From positions 62,001-126,000 of the forward strand of contig CCNA01000022.1 of NCBI GenBank assembly GCA_000824805.1: DNA of 64,000 bases, in the 5' to 3' direction. The notes beneath the pieces were generated by a model. That model saw only the letters and a list, made by a program, of their open reading frames with translations. It had not been told where the DNA came from and did not search any database. The translations under genes and the position numbers were made by a program. The DNA is from Mesorhizobium sp. SOD10. GTDB lineage: Bacteria; Pseudomonadota; Alphaproteobacteria; Rhizobiales; Rhizobiaceae. Positions 15,341 to 24,610 of the stretch are shown here, in pieces. Within the stretch, counting starts at the first letter, position 1; each line of letters starts with the position of its first letter.

Positions 15341-17581
15341 TCAGGCGGCCGACCGCTTGCCCGGCACCGGCGTTCCCGGCGGTTCATGGCCGACCGGTGT
15401 GACCAGCGTCACGTCCGGATAGCCGTTCTCGATCAGCTTCACCGCGGCCTGGGTCACCTGATCGTCGGCTTCCAGCATCGACAGAAAGACTTCGGTGCCG
15501 TCGCCGACCAGGCGGCTGATGCCGTGAGCATCGGCCGCGCCGCATTCGACCACGACGAGGTCGTAGGCGGTGGTCAGCGACTGCATGATGATGGGCAGCC
15601 TGTCGGCGGCGCGCATGGCGCGGACCGGATCGGCGGTACCGACCGGAATGACATGCGCATCCGAAAAGAGATCGGGATGGATGACATCGCTGAACTGCGC
15701 TTCGGACGCGAGCAGATTGGTGATGCCCGGGAACAGGCCCGAGTCCAGCATCGGCCGCGACGCCGCACCCGATGCGGTCAGATCGAGCAGCAGCACACGC
15801 AGGCCGGCGTCGGATACTTCGCGCGCCACGAGCACGGCGGACGCGGCCGCCTCGTCGCCTTCCGGCGAGACGAAGATCGCGCGCGCGGCGCCAGAGGCGA
15901 TCAGCTTCTCCGCGGCCTTTTCGACATCGATCTCGCCCAGCCTGGACTGCCTTGGCTCAGGCATCGATTCGCTCGGCTCGGAGGCCTCCACTGCGGTTGC
16001 ACGGTCCTCCGCCGGCTCGCTGTCGGCCGGTGTCGGAAGCTCCGCTTCAGCGATTGAATATCCTGCCGCGGCTTCCCCGTAAGGCCCAAAAGCCCGACCT
16101 TCATCATGTTTCTCGGCGACTGTGGGTTCGACCCTGGCCGCAGGCATCGCCACCTGCTCGATATCGGTGAAGCGGGCGCCGGCGGCCGGACGCATGGCGC
16201 GACCCGAGAACAGTTCGCCAAGCAGCGTGCCGATCGCCATCAGCAGCAGCGAAGCGGCGGCAGCGGCCCCGGTGATCGGCCCGATCTTCGGGAAATAGGG
16301 CTGGGACGGAACCTGGGCGCTCGCAATCAGGCTCGCCGCGACGGGCGAGTATCTGCGATCCTTGCGCGAGGCCACCGCATTGTAGCTTGCCATATAAGAT
16401 TCAAGCTGTTGGCGCTGAACGTTCGCGTCGCGCTGCAAAGCGTCCAACTGCACCTGCTGCTCGCCGGCGCGCGCCGAGGCGGCTTTCAGCGTGTTGACGT
16501 CCGCGACCAGTTGGTCCTCGCGCGCCTTGGCCGTCTGCGCCTGGGCCGACAGCCCCCGGATGATCTTTTGCGCCTCGTTGCGAATTTGGCCGTCGAGGTC
16601 GGCAAGCTGCGACTTCAGCGCACGGATGCGCGGATGGTTGTCCAGCAGCGTCGTGGAAAGATCGGCAATGTTGGCGCGGAGCTCCACCTGGCGCTCGCGC
16701 AGGCGCTGGATCAGCTCCGAGGACAGGACTTCCGGCACGCTGTCCAGCGAACCACCATTCTGCAGCGCCCGGCGCACGCTCTCGGCACTCGCCTCGGCGG
16801 CGGCACGGCTGGCGCGCACGCGCGACAACTCGCTCGACAGCTCGGCGAGCTGCTGAGTCGGCAGCACGGCATTGTTGCCGCCCATCAGAAGGTCGGACTG
16901 GGCACGAAAAGCCGCGACCTTGGCTTCGGCGTCCTTCACCCGCTTCTGCAGGTCGGCGATTTCCGGCGCCAGGAAGTCGGTGGCGGCGGCGTTCGATTCG
17001 AGCTTGGCGTCGCCCTTCGAGGCGATATAGGCCTCGGCAATGCCGTTCGCGATCGCCGCGGCAAGCTTGGGATCCTTCGAGGCGAACTCGATGGCGATGG
17101 CGCGCGTCTTTTCAACGGCATAGACATTGAGCTTGTCGTGCATGGCGTTCAGCACGCGCTCTTCCGGCGGAATATCGAAGGGATCGCTTTTCAAGCCGAC
17201 AAGAACGAGCATGCGTCCCAGCGCCGACATCTTCAGTGTTTCGTCGAACTCCGGCAGCTTGTCCAGATTGAGCTTGGTCGCCACCTGCTTGAGGATGTCG
17301 GGCGAGGAAATGATCTGGACCTGGGTGGCCACGCCCTGTTCGTCGAGAATCGGCTTCTCGTCGTCGTTGGTGCCCGGCGGGCGGGTGTATTCCGATTCGC
17401 GCGAGCCAATCTCCAGCTTGGCCGTCGCCTTATAATAAGGCGTCGCGAGCCAAGCCAAGGCGAAGGCGAGCCCGGTGACCACGAGGGTCACGAGAACAAT
17501 GCGCAGCCAGTTTCGCGCCAGGCTGGCGAAAAGCTGTCTCAGATCGACATCGACATCTGCGGCCGCGGACTGAACGGACAT
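15341..17581 (-). CDS. Wzz/ExoP-like polysaccharide chain-length protein with degenerate ATPase domain
   Basis: A 746-residue inner-membrane polysaccharide co-polymerase. Residues about 25-50 form the first membrane helix, followed by a Wzz domain, a long coiled-coil region (about 200-400) and a GNVR-type segment before the second membrane helix (TGAAAAASLLLMAIGTLLGE). An acidic, proline-containing linker leads to a C-terminal CpsD/BY-kinase-like fold (about 560-735). That fold has lost its Walker A: the usual G-x-G-K-S-T reads SPEGDEAAASA, and the Walker B aspartate is a glutamate (VVVECGAAD). No tyrosine cluster ends the protein, so kinase activity is unlikely. ATG 17581 follows GGAGCAGGA. 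It is divergent from the Wza-like lipoprotein gene. Confidence 0.88.
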   Translation of the reverse strand: MSVQSAAADVDVDLRQLFASLARNWLRIVLVTLVVTGLAFALAWLATPYYKATAKLEIGSRESEYTRPPGTNDDEKPILDEQGVATQVQIISSPDILKQVATKLNLDKLPEFDETLKMSALGRMLVLVGLKSDPFDIPPEERVLNAMHDKLNVYAVEKTRAIAIEFASKDPKLAAAIANGIAEAYIASKGDAKLESNAAATDFLAPEIADLQKRVKDAEAKVAAFRAQSDLLMGGNNAVLPTQQLAELSSELSRVRASRAAAEASAESVRRALQNGGSLDSVPEVLSSELIQRLRERQVELRANIADLSTTLLDNHPRIRALKSQLADLDGQIRNEAQKIIRGLSAQAQTAKAREDQLVADVNTLKAASARAGEQQVQLDALQRDANVQRQQLESYMASYNAVASRKDRRYSPVAASLIASAQVPSQPYFPKIGPITGAAAAASLLLMAIGTLLGELFSGRAMRPAAGARFTDIEQVAMPAARVEPTVAEKHDEGRAFGPYGEAAAGYSIAEAELPTPADSEPAEDRATAVEASEPSESMPEPRQSRLGEIDVEKAAEKLIASGAARAIFVSPEGDEAAASAVLVAREVSDAGLRVLLLDLTASGAASRPMLDSGLFPGITNLLASEAQFSDVIHPDLFSDAHVIPVGTADPVRAMRAADRLPIIMQSLTTAYDLVVVECGAADAHGISRLVGDGTEVFLSMLEADDQVTQAAVKLIENGYPDVTLVTPVGHEPPGTPVPGKRSAA

Positions 17582-17843
17582 GCATCCTGCTCCGAACTTT
17601 GAGTCGAGGATGGACCGTAAACAACTATGGTAACTCACCCGTTAAGATCAGAACGCATGCTTATTAGAGAGCGCTCAAAGAAGATTGCTCGAAAGCAATA
17701 GAACAATTGGACTTTTTGCCATCAAGGCGGTCCCGGACCGCACTCCTTTACCGCCCATTAACCCTAACAGGATGATAACGATCGCACTTTCCTGGGGTTG
17801 TGCCGCGGCTTGCGGCAAGAGCGATGAAGGTTCCTGGCCGGTC

Positions 17844-18407
17844 ATGAAAAGCACTGCTTCCCTCTTTCGCGCTTTGCTTGCCCTGTCGCTGCTCACCGGC
17901 TGCTCGAGCTACCGCCCGACACCCGCCGCCTTTCACGAGGTGCTCGACCAGCCCTATCGGCTCGGCGCGGGCGACCGCGTCCGCGTCACGGTGTTCGAGC
18001 AGGACGGGTTGACCAACACCTACAGCGTCGACCAGTCCGGCTATCTCTCCTTCCCGCTGGTCGGCGCGGTGCCGGCGCGCGGCCACACCGCGCAGCAGCT
18101 GGAAAAGGAGATCGCCGACAAGCTGCGCCAAGGCTATCTGCGCGACCCCGACGTTTCGGTCGAAATCGACCGCTACCGGCCGATCTTCGTCATGGGCGAA
18201 GTGGGCGCCGCAGGCCAGTATTCCTATGTGCCGGGACTCACGGTGCAAAAGGCTGTCGCCATTGCCGGCGGTTTCACGCCGCGCGCCAACCAGGAGAGCG
18301 TCGACATCACCCGCGACATCAACGGCAAGGTGATGACCGGACGGGTGCTGACATCCGATCCGCTCCTGCCCGGCGACACCGTCTACGTCCGCGAACGCCT
18401 GTTCTGA
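17844..18407 (+). CDS. Polysaccharide export lipoprotein (Wza/ExoF-like)
   Basis: A 187-residue outer-membrane polysaccharide export protein. A lipoprotein signal peptide ends in SLLTGCSSY (lipobox L-T-G-C). The Poly_export domain begins at YRLGAGDRVRVTVFEQDGLT, and a SLBB-type repeat follows (IFVMGEVGAAGQYSYVPGLT). It is short, like the compact rhizobial forms that lack the long Wza C-terminus. It would form the outer-membrane exit of the system whose inner-membrane partner is the divergent Wzz/ExoP-like protein. The frame is open upstream to 17685; ATG 17844 puts the signal peptide at the start. The GT4 gene begins 10 bases after the stop. Confidence 0.9.
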   Translation: MKSTASLFRALLALSLLTGCSSYRPTPAAFHEVLDQPYRLGAGDRVRVTVFEQDGLTNTYSVDQSGYLSFPLVGAVPARGHTAQQLEKEIADKLRQGYLRDPDVSVEIDRYRPIFVMGEVGAAGQYSYVPGLTVQKAVAIAGGFTPRANQESVDITRDINGKVMTGRVLTSDPLLPGDTVYVRERLF

Positions 18408-18417
18408 AAAATCCGTC

Positions 18418-19548
18418 GTGGCGGTGAATCTCAGGATCGTCCACTGCTTTCGCTCACCTGTCGGAGGAATCTTCCGGCACGTGCGCGACCTGACCGAGGC
18501 GCAGGTCGCCGCCGGCCATGCGGTGGGAATCGTCTGCGACTCGACGACCGGCGGCGACTATGAGGAGCGGTTCTTCGAGGCGATGAAGGACAGCCTCGCG
18601 CTCGGCATCCATCGTACGCCGATGCAGCGCCATGTCGGGCCGGGCGACCTCGCCTCGGCCTGGCGCACCTATAGAATCATCAAGGAATTGCGGCCGGACG
18701 TGCTGCATGGGCACGGCGCCAAGGGTGGCGCCTATGCCCGGCTGTTCGGCTCGCTGTTGCGGGTGTCAAGGTCTCGCGTTGCCCGCCTTTATTCGCCGCA
18801 TGGCGGCTCCCTCCACTATGACGAAACGACGGCGACGGGAAAGTTGTTCTTCGGCCTGGAGCGCTTCATGGCGCGCTTCACCGACTGCCTGCTGTTCGTT
18901 TCCGACTATGAGCGCAACACCTACTGCCGCAAGGTCGGCGAGCCGCCCATACCCAACATGCTTGTCTATAACGGCCTGCGCGCCGCCGAATTCGAACCCG
19001 TGGCGACGGCGGCGAATGCCGCCGATTTTCTCTACATAGGCATGATGCGCGACCTGAAAGGTCCGGATATCTTCATCGATGCCCTGGCCTTGGCCGGCAG
19101 CGCGTTGGGCCGTCCGTTGAGCGCCGTCATGGTCGGCGACGGCGACGACCTGCCGCGCTACCATACGCAAGTGGAACGACTCGGCTTGAAGAGCCATGTC
19201 CGTTTCCTGCCGCCCATGCCGGCGAGAGAGGCTTTCGCGCTGGCCGGGCTGATCGTCGTGCCGTCGCGCGCGGAGGCGATGCCCTATGTCGTGCTCGAGG
19301 CTTTGGCCGCCGGCATGCCCATGATCGCGACCGCGGTTGGCGGCATTCCCGAAATCTTCGGCGACGGCTCCCCTGCCCTGATCAGGCCGGATCCAGCGCA
19401 GCTTGCGGGCAAAATGGAAACGGCCCTCGGCGACCGCGGCGCGTACCGGAAGGCGATGCCGCAGACGGATGAGCTCAAGGCCCGATTCGGAGCCGATGTG
19501 ATGGCGGCCGAGATCGAGAAGGCCTATTTCGCCGCGCTGGACAAGTAG
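18418..19548 (+). CDS. Glycosyltransferase family 4 protein
   Basis: A 376-residue GT-B glycosyltransferase. The N-terminal domain opens with LRIVHCFRSPVGGIFRHVRD, typical of GT4 donor-side glycine loops. The C-terminal domain carries AVMVGDGDDLPRYHTQVERL, VRFLPPMPAREAFALAGLIV and the E-x7-E motif region VVPSRAEAMPYVVLEALAAG. It would add a sugar to a lipid-linked polysaccharide repeat on the cytosolic face. Translation starts at GTG 18418, or possibly GTG 18424. It follows the export lipoprotein by 10 bases and precedes the initiating sugar-phosphate transferase. Confidence 0.92.
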   Translation: MAVNLRIVHCFRSPVGGIFRHVRDLTEAQVAAGHAVGIVCDSTTGGDYEERFFEAMKDSLALGIHRTPMQRHVGPGDLASAWRTYRIIKELRPDVLHGHGAKGGAYARLFGSLLRVSRSRVARLYSPHGGSLHYDETTATGKLFFGLERFMARFTDCLLFVSDYERNTYCRKVGEPPIPNMLVYNGLRAAEFEPVATAANAADFLYIGMMRDLKGPDIFIDALALAGSALGRPLSAVMVGDGDDLPRYHTQVERLGLKSHVRFLPPMPAREAFALAGLIVVPSRAEAMPYVVLEALAAGMPMIATAVGGIPEIFGDGSPALIRPDPAQLAGKMETALGDRGAYRKAMPQTDELKARFGADVMAAEIEKAYFAALDK

Positions 19549-19647
19549 GCACGCGGCAGGCTCGACAGCTTCAAAACCACCGGTTGTTTCAAGGCTTTCT
19601 TAGCTCTCTTTTGCTATGCAGTTCCGCGAAGCTCGCGGACAGTTCCC

Positions 19648-21183
19648 ATGAATGAGATCGACCCCGCGCACCGCTTTTCCATGGATGCGGTACGCAACTA
19701 CGACGCTCCCGCCGAGAGCGAAAAGGCCGGCGGCATCAACGACGTGGCGCGCCAGGTCGCCTCGCAATACCGGCGCGATACCATGTCGCCGATCATGGTC
19801 AGCGGCGTGCTGCGCATGGTCGAGTTCGCGGTGCTCTTCCTGTCGGGGCTCGGCGTCTATTTCTATTATGTCGGCTTCTTCAACTATCTGGCCTGGCAAT
19901 ATCCGCTCGCGATCGCCGCCACGTCGTTCCTGGCCGTGGTGCTGCTCGACGTAACCGACAGCTACCAGATCGCGGCGCTGATGCGCCCGCTCGCCAATTT
20001 CGGCCGGGTGCTGCTTGTCTGGGCCGGCAGCTTCGCGCTGATGGCGTTGACCGCCTTTGCCATCAAGGCGTCGGAAGACTATTCGCGCCTGCTGTTCGGC
20101 ACCTGGTTCGTGGTCGGCTTCGGAATGATCTTCGGCCTGAGACTCGTGATGTCCAGGCTCATCCGCCGCTGGGCGCGCGACGGCCGCATGGAGCGCCGCG
20201 CCCTCATCGTCGGCGGCGGCAAGGCGGCCGAACAGCTGATCCGCTCGGTCGAGAAGCAGCCCTACAACGATATCCGCATTTGCGGCATCTTCGACGACCG
20301 CAACGACAAGCGCTCGCCGCCGATCGTCGCCGGCTATCCAAAGCTCGGAACGATCTCGGAGCTCATCGAATTCGCCCGCATCGCGCGCATCGACATGCTG
20401 ATCGTGTCGCTGCCGCTGACCGCCGAATCGCGCGTCCTGCAGCTTCTGAAGAAACTCTGGGTGCTGCCGGTCGACATCCGGCTCTCGGCGCATTCGAACG
20501 CGCTGCAGTTCAGGCCGCGCGCCTATTCCTATATCGGCTCGGTGCCGATGCTCGACATCTTCGACAAGCCGATCAACGACTGGGATTCGGTCGCCAAGCG
20601 TGCCTTCGACATCGTCTTCTCGCTGGTCGGCATCATCCTGTTCTCGCCGGTGATGCTCGCCACCGCGATCGCCATCAAGCTCGACAGCAAGGGTCCGGTG
20701 CTCTTCAAGCAGAAGCGGCACGGCTTCAACAACGAGATCATCGAGGTCTTCAAGTTCCGCTCGATGTATGCCGACCGGTCCGACCCGACCGCCAAGCAGA
20801 CGGTGACCAAGAACGATCCGCGCGTCACCCGCGTCGGCCGCTTCATCCGCAAGACCTCGATCGACGAGTTGCCGCAATTCTTCAATTCGCTGCTCGGCTC
20901 GTTGTCGCTGGTCGGGCCGCGTCCGCACGCCATTGCCGCGCAGTCGCACAACCTGCTCTACAACGAGGTGGTCGACGGCTACTTCGCCCGCCACAAGGTC
21001 AAGCCCGGCGTCACCGGCTGGGCGCAGATCAACGGCTGGCGCGGCGAGATGGACACCAACGAAAAGATCCGCATGCGCACTGAATACGACCTTTATTACA
21101 TCGAGAACTGGTCGATGCTGTTCGACCTGCGCATCCTGTTCCTGACGCCGATCCGCCTGCTCAACACGGAAAACGCCTATTGA
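19648..21183 (+). CDS. Undecaprenyl-phosphate sugar-1-phosphate transferase (WcaJ/WbaP-like)
   Basis: A 511-residue polyprenyl glycosylphosphotransferase that starts repeat-unit assembly on undecaprenyl phosphate. There are four N-terminal membrane helices (about residues 55-170), then a Rossmann-like CoA-binding-type domain (ALIVGGGKAAEQLIRSVEKQ), then a fifth hydrophobic segment and the catalytic domain from KRAFDIVFSLVGIILFSPVM onward. That domain carries FKQKRHGFNNEIIEVFKFRS, TSIDELPQFFNSLLGSLSLV and GPRPHA. The sugar, probably glucose or galactose phosphate, cannot be told. Its stop overlaps the TTG start of the next gene (TTGA), so the two are likely translationally coupled. Confidence 0.93.
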   Translation: MNEIDPAHRFSMDAVRNYDAPAESEKAGGINDVARQVASQYRRDTMSPIMVSGVLRMVEFAVLFLSGLGVYFYYVGFFNYLAWQYPLAIAATSFLAVVLLDVTDSYQIAALMRPLANFGRVLLVWAGSFALMALTAFAIKASEDYSRLLFGTWFVVGFGMIFGLRLVMSRLIRRWARDGRMERRALIVGGGKAAEQLIRSVEKQPYNDIRICGIFDDRNDKRSPPIVAGYPKLGTISELIEFARIARIDMLIVSLPLTAESRVLQLLKKLWVLPVDIRLSAHSNALQFRPRAYSYIGSVPMLDIFDKPINDWDSVAKRAFDIVFSLVGIILFSPVMLATAIAIKLDSKGPVLFKQKRHGFNNEIIEVFKFRSMYADRSDPTAKQTVTKNDPRVTRVGRFIRKTSIDELPQFFNSLLGSLSLVGPRPHAIAAQSHNLLYNEVVDGYFARHKVKPGVTGWAQINGWRGEMDTNEKIRMRTEYDLYYIENWSMLFDLRILFLTPIRLLNTENAY

Positions 21184-22448
21184 GCGCCGTCGCCCATGAG
21201 TTGCCGGCGTCGGCGATCAACGCCAAGCTGATTTCGCTGATCGCGTCGGCGGCGATCGGCATCGGCATCCTGCTCTCCGGCTTCGTCATCAGCGAGCCCG
21301 CGCCTTACGAAATCTATATGGCCGGGCTGATCGCGGTGTGGGCGCTGTTCGGGCTTCGAATCTCGCGCGCGATCGTGCCCTTGCTGGTGCTTCTGGTGAC
21401 GATGAACATCGGCGGCATGATCGCCATGACGCAGATGGCGGATCTCGCCAACACGCCGCTCTATCTCGCCGTCTCCCTGTTTCTGGCTTTCAGCGCGGTG
21501 TTCTTCGCCTCCGTGACCTCGGTCCAGCCCAGCCTCTACCGGCTGATCTTCATCGCCTATGTCGCCTCCGCTGTGGCGACGTCGCTGCTCGGCATCGCCG
21601 GCTATTTCCATGCCTTTCCCGGCGCGGAAATCTTCACCAAATACGACCGCGCCGCCGGCGCCTTCCAGGACCCCAATGTGTTCGGCCCGTTCCTGGTGCT
21701 GCCCGGCACCTCCCTGCTGTATCTGCTCCTGACCGGCCCTGTATCGCGTATGCCGCTTCTGGCCGTGCCGCTGCTCATCATCGCCGCCGGCATCTTCTTC
21801 TCCTTCTCGCGCGGCGCGTGGGGCATGTTCGCGGTGTCGGCGGTGCTGCTCACCGCGTGCCTGTTCCTGCAGAGCGCCAGCGGCAAGTTCCGGCTGCGGG
21901 TCGTGGTTATGACGATCGCGGCCCTGGCGCTGCTGGTCATCGCCTTCCTCATCATCCTGCAACTGCCCGGCGTGTCGGATATGTTCACCCAGCGCGCGCA
22001 GCTCGAGCAGAGCTACGATTCGGCGCGACTCGGCCGCTTCGCCCGCTACACGATCGGCTTCCAACTGGCGATGGAGCATCCGTTCGGCATCGGCCCGCTG
22101 GTCTTCGGCACGATCTATGGCGAGGACACACACGACATCTGGCTGAAGGCGCTGATGGACTACGGCTGGCTCGGCTTCGTCTCGTTCCTGACGCTGACCT
22201 TATGGACGATCGGCGCCGGCTTCCGCATCCTTTTGCGCGACCGACCCTGGCAGCCCTATCTGCTTTGCGCCTATGTCGCCTATCTCGGCAATATCGGCCT
22301 CGGCACCTTCATCGACATCGACCACTGGCGCCATCTCTACCTGCTGCTCGGCCTGGTCTGGGGCGCGATCGCGCTGGAGTACCGGCACCAGCGGGAATTG
22401 CGGCTCGCGAGGCCGGTATCCCTCCTTGGGAATTCACCAGCGCGATAG
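21180..22448 (+). CDS. O-antigen ligase/polymerase (Wzy-like) family membrane protein
   Basis: A 422-residue integral membrane protein with about ten to twelve helices and one large periplasmic loop (about residues 255-330) containing the conserved RFARYTIGFQLAMEHPFGIG and TIYGEDTHDIWLKALMDYGW stretches, where the H-D/W-L pattern marks the O-antigen ligase/polymerase family. It would polymerise or ligate the repeat units made by the upstream enzymes. It starts at TTG 21180, overlapping the previous stop by four bases; I see no closer ATG in frame. No Wzx flippase gene is found in this locus. Confidence 0.85.
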   Translation: MSAVAHELPASAINAKLISLIASAAIGIGILLSGFVISEPAPYEIYMAGLIAVWALFGLRISRAIVPLLVLLVTMNIGGMIAMTQMADLANTPLYLAVSLFLAFSAVFFASVTSVQPSLYRLIFIAYVASAVATSLLGIAGYFHAFPGAEIFTKYDRAAGAFQDPNVFGPFLVLPGTSLLYLLLTGPVSRMPLLAVPLLIIAAGIFFSFSRGAWGMFAVSAVLLTACLFLQSASGKFRLRVVVMTIAALALLVIAFLIILQLPGVSDMFTQRAQLEQSYDSARLGRFARYTIGFQLAMEHPFGIGPLVFGTIYGEDTHDIWLKALMDYGWLGFVSFLTLTLWTIGAGFRILLRDRPWQPYLLCAYVAYLGNIGLGTFIDIDHWRHLYLLLGLVWGAIALEYRHQRELRLARPVSLLGNSPAR

Positions 22449-22502
22449 GCACCGAATTCGGTTGACCCGCACCGCCTTATCACGATACATCGCCACCCGG
22501 TC

Positions 22503-22579
<77 letters not shown>

Positions 22580-22643
22580 TTTAAATCCTTGAAATCCCCC
22601 GCGAAGGCGGCACGAACGTGCCAGGCGAGCTTATGCCCGCCGA

Positions 22644-23684
22644 TTAGCCCGCATGCGCGGCCAGCATCCGCCGCGCGCTTTCCTCGTCCGTGATCAGGAT
22701 GGTCGGCGCAATCAGGTTCATGGCACCGAGCAGCGCGTCGGTCTTCTCCTCACCGCCGGAGGTGAGGATGCGGATCGGCGCCTTGCGCAGGCGGTCGACA
22801 TCCACCGACATCACGTGGCTGTTGACGGGATGGTCGACCAGATCGCCGTTGCGGTCGTAGAAATGGAACAGGAGGTCGCCGACGGCGCCGCGCGCCAGCA
22901 GGGCCTCGCGGTCCGCTTCCTTGAGAAAGCCGCCGCGCGAGAAGGTGGTGGCCGAAGCGATGCCGCCGACGCTGAGCAGCACGGCATCGAGCGCGTCGGC
23001 CATCTCGAAGATCTCCTGCAGGCCGCAGCGCTCAACCAGTGCGATCTTGGTCTCGACGCTGTCGACGACGGCCGGCGTCGGCATCAGATAGCCGTCGCCC
23101 TGGAAGATCTGGGCAAAGCGCCAGGCGAATTCCGCCGGATTGACACGCCGCGCGACGCCAACGCCGCCAAGCAGCGAAATTACGCTGAAATCGGTGAGCG
23201 ATTTGGCGCTGATGAAGGGCAAGGTGTTGAACAGCGTCACGCCCCAGCCGACGCCGACCCGCATGCCGGATTTCATAGCGTCGGACAGGAACATGCCGGT
23301 CTTGGCGGCGATCGCCGGGATCGGATCGGCCTTGGGGTCGGAGAGCGGCGCGACCAGTGCCTGCTGCAGGCCGAAGGTCCTTTCCAGCGCGCGCTCCAGC
23401 CGCACGATCTCCAAAAGCTCGCTCTCGATGGTGATCTTCACCTCATTGCGCGCCCTCGCCTCCGCCAGCATGCGCACGATAGTGACGCGGCCGACGCCGA
23501 GCACGTCGGCGATCTCGTTTTGCGTCATCTGCTCGACGAAATACATCCAGGCGGCGCGGATCCTGAGGCGGTCGGTCCGGCTTTCGCTGACGACCTGCTC
23601 CGATGCTTCGGCCGCCGCCCTGCCGTTTTCTGGTTCGCCCTGCCGTCGCCTGCCCAACTTCCCCTCCAACTCCGGCGATGACAC
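22644..23684 (-). CDS. SorC/DeoR-type sugar-responsive transcriptional regulator
   Basis: A 346-residue SorC-family regulator. A basic N-terminal arm leads into a helix-turn-helix at about residues 45-90 (QNEIADVLGVGRVTIVRMLA). The remainder is the sugar-phosphate-binding domain of the family (LISLLGGVGVA-type loop, then GDGYLMPTPAVVDSVETKIA and SVGGIASATTFSRGGFL). SorC proteins sense phosphorylated sugars or polyols and usually control the neighbouring transport operon, here a glucitol-type PTS that starts 0.9 kb away on the same strand. Translation starts at GTG 23684. The upstream 90 bases hold a TTGTTC half-site-like element on the minus strand, weakly similar to the sites before the PTS operon. 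Confidence 0.9.
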   Translation of the reverse strand: MSSPELEGKLGRRRQGEPENGRAAAEASEQVVSESRTDRLRIRAAWMYFVEQMTQNEIADVLGVGRVTIVRMLAEARARNEVKITIESELLEIVRLERALERTFGLQQALVAPLSDPKADPIPAIAAKTGMFLSDAMKSGMRVGVGWGVTLFNTLPFISAKSLTDFSVISLLGGVGVARRVNPAEFAWRFAQIFQGDGYLMPTPAVVDSVETKIALVERCGLQEIFEMADALDAVLLSVGGIASATTFSRGGFLKEADREALLARGAVGDLLFHFYDRNGDLVDHPVNSHVMSVDVDRLRKAPIRILTSGGEEKTDALLGAMNLIAPTILITDEESARRMLAAHAG

Positions 23685-23808
23685 CGCCTCGCCGATTCTG
23701 CATGCTGGTTAAATATCGTCTATTGATCTACCAAGCGAGACGAACAATCTAGAGAGGGCGACTGGCGCCCAAGCCGTGAGCGGCTTCAGCATTTCGAGGC
23801 GATTGGCG

Positions 23809-24594
23809 ATGCTGCGACAAATCTCCGAGGATGTCCGCGCCAACCTGAAGGACCGGCTTCGGGAACTCCGCGACGCGATCCGCCAAAGCCGTCACGACAG
23901 CGCCGGCGGCAGCTCTCACGACATCGCCGGCAATTTGCCGCCCTTTCCGGGCCGCAGCCTGCTCGGTCATGCAGCAAGCGCCGTCGACGAGGCGCTGACG
24001 ATCGCCGAAGCCTTCGTTCCGCATTCCCGGCCGCTCAAGGTCGATGGCACGACCGTGAAAAGCCTGCGGGCCTACTTCCCGCAAGGCGATGAAGATCGGC
24101 AGATCGGCGGTGAGCGTCAGTTCAGGCGTGACATGTATTACCTGACCCGGGCGGTTCTCGCCGGCTACGGCATCGACAACCCCCGCGTTCACGAGGCGAG
24201 TTTTTCCGCCGTGCATGTCGCGATGCGCAAGCGCCATGCGGATCTTCTGGCTGCCGCGGCGGCGGAAACGGCATCCACGGATCAGGTCGCGGCGGCCTGC
24301 GCGGCTCTCCTCGTCGAATGCCTCAACCACCGCCCGGTCCAGCCTGGCGAAATCGGGGCAGGCCCGGCGATAGCCGGCGACCGGCCTCTCGACATCAGGT
24401 GCCTTGCGCCCGTGGTGCTGGCCTGCGGACTGGCGACCAAGGCGGATGGCGGTACGCCCGAGCCCGATATTCTGGAGATCGCGGTGCTGGCGGCCGAGGT
24501 GCGGGAGGATCGCATCCGGCAGGCTTGCGCCCATGTCAATGCCGTCCAGGAGCTGACACCGGTTCTCGCCACCCTGCTCGCGCATCTGACGTAA
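23809..24594 (+). CDS. Conserved hypothetical protein, mainly alpha-helical
   Basis: A 261-residue protein with no motif that I recognise. It begins with an amphipathic charged helix (LRQISEDVRANLKDRLRELR), has several helix-breaking glycines in the middle, and is rich in alanine toward the C-terminus (DLLAAAAAETASTDQVAAAC). There is no signal peptide or membrane segment. ATG 23809 is preferred because GAGG lies nine bases before it; a GTG at 23776 would add 11 residues. It is the only plus-strand gene inside the SorC-PTS region, convergent with the HPr-EI gene (16 bases between stops) and divergent from the SorC gene. The strand was chosen because this frame reads as a natural protein, while the opposite frame is arginine/glycine-rich shadow. 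Confidence 0.6.
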   Translation: MLRQISEDVRANLKDRLRELRDAIRQSRHDSAGGSSHDIAGNLPPFPGRSLLGHAASAVDEALTIAEAFVPHSRPLKVDGTTVKSLRAYFPQGDEDRQIGGERQFRRDMYYLTRAVLAGYGIDNPRVHEASFSAVHVAMRKRHADLLAAAAAETASTDQVAAACAALLVECLNHRPVQPGEIGAGPAIAGDRPLDIRCLAPVVLACGLATKADGGTPEPDILEIAVLAAEVREDRIRQACAHVNAVQELTPVLATLLAHLT

Positions 24595-24610
24595 CCGCCG
24601 ACAGCAACCG

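Noticed and set aside
16106..17602. A 498-residue plus-strand frame antisense to the Wzz/ExoP-like gene
   Set aside because: No start signal or domain; the minus-strand protein has clear membrane helices and family motifs.
23749..24585. A 278-residue minus-strand frame opposite the hypothetical gene at 23809
   Set aside because: It would continue the operon direction, but its composition is that of a shadow and the plus-strand frame reads more like a natural protein with a ribosome-binding site.
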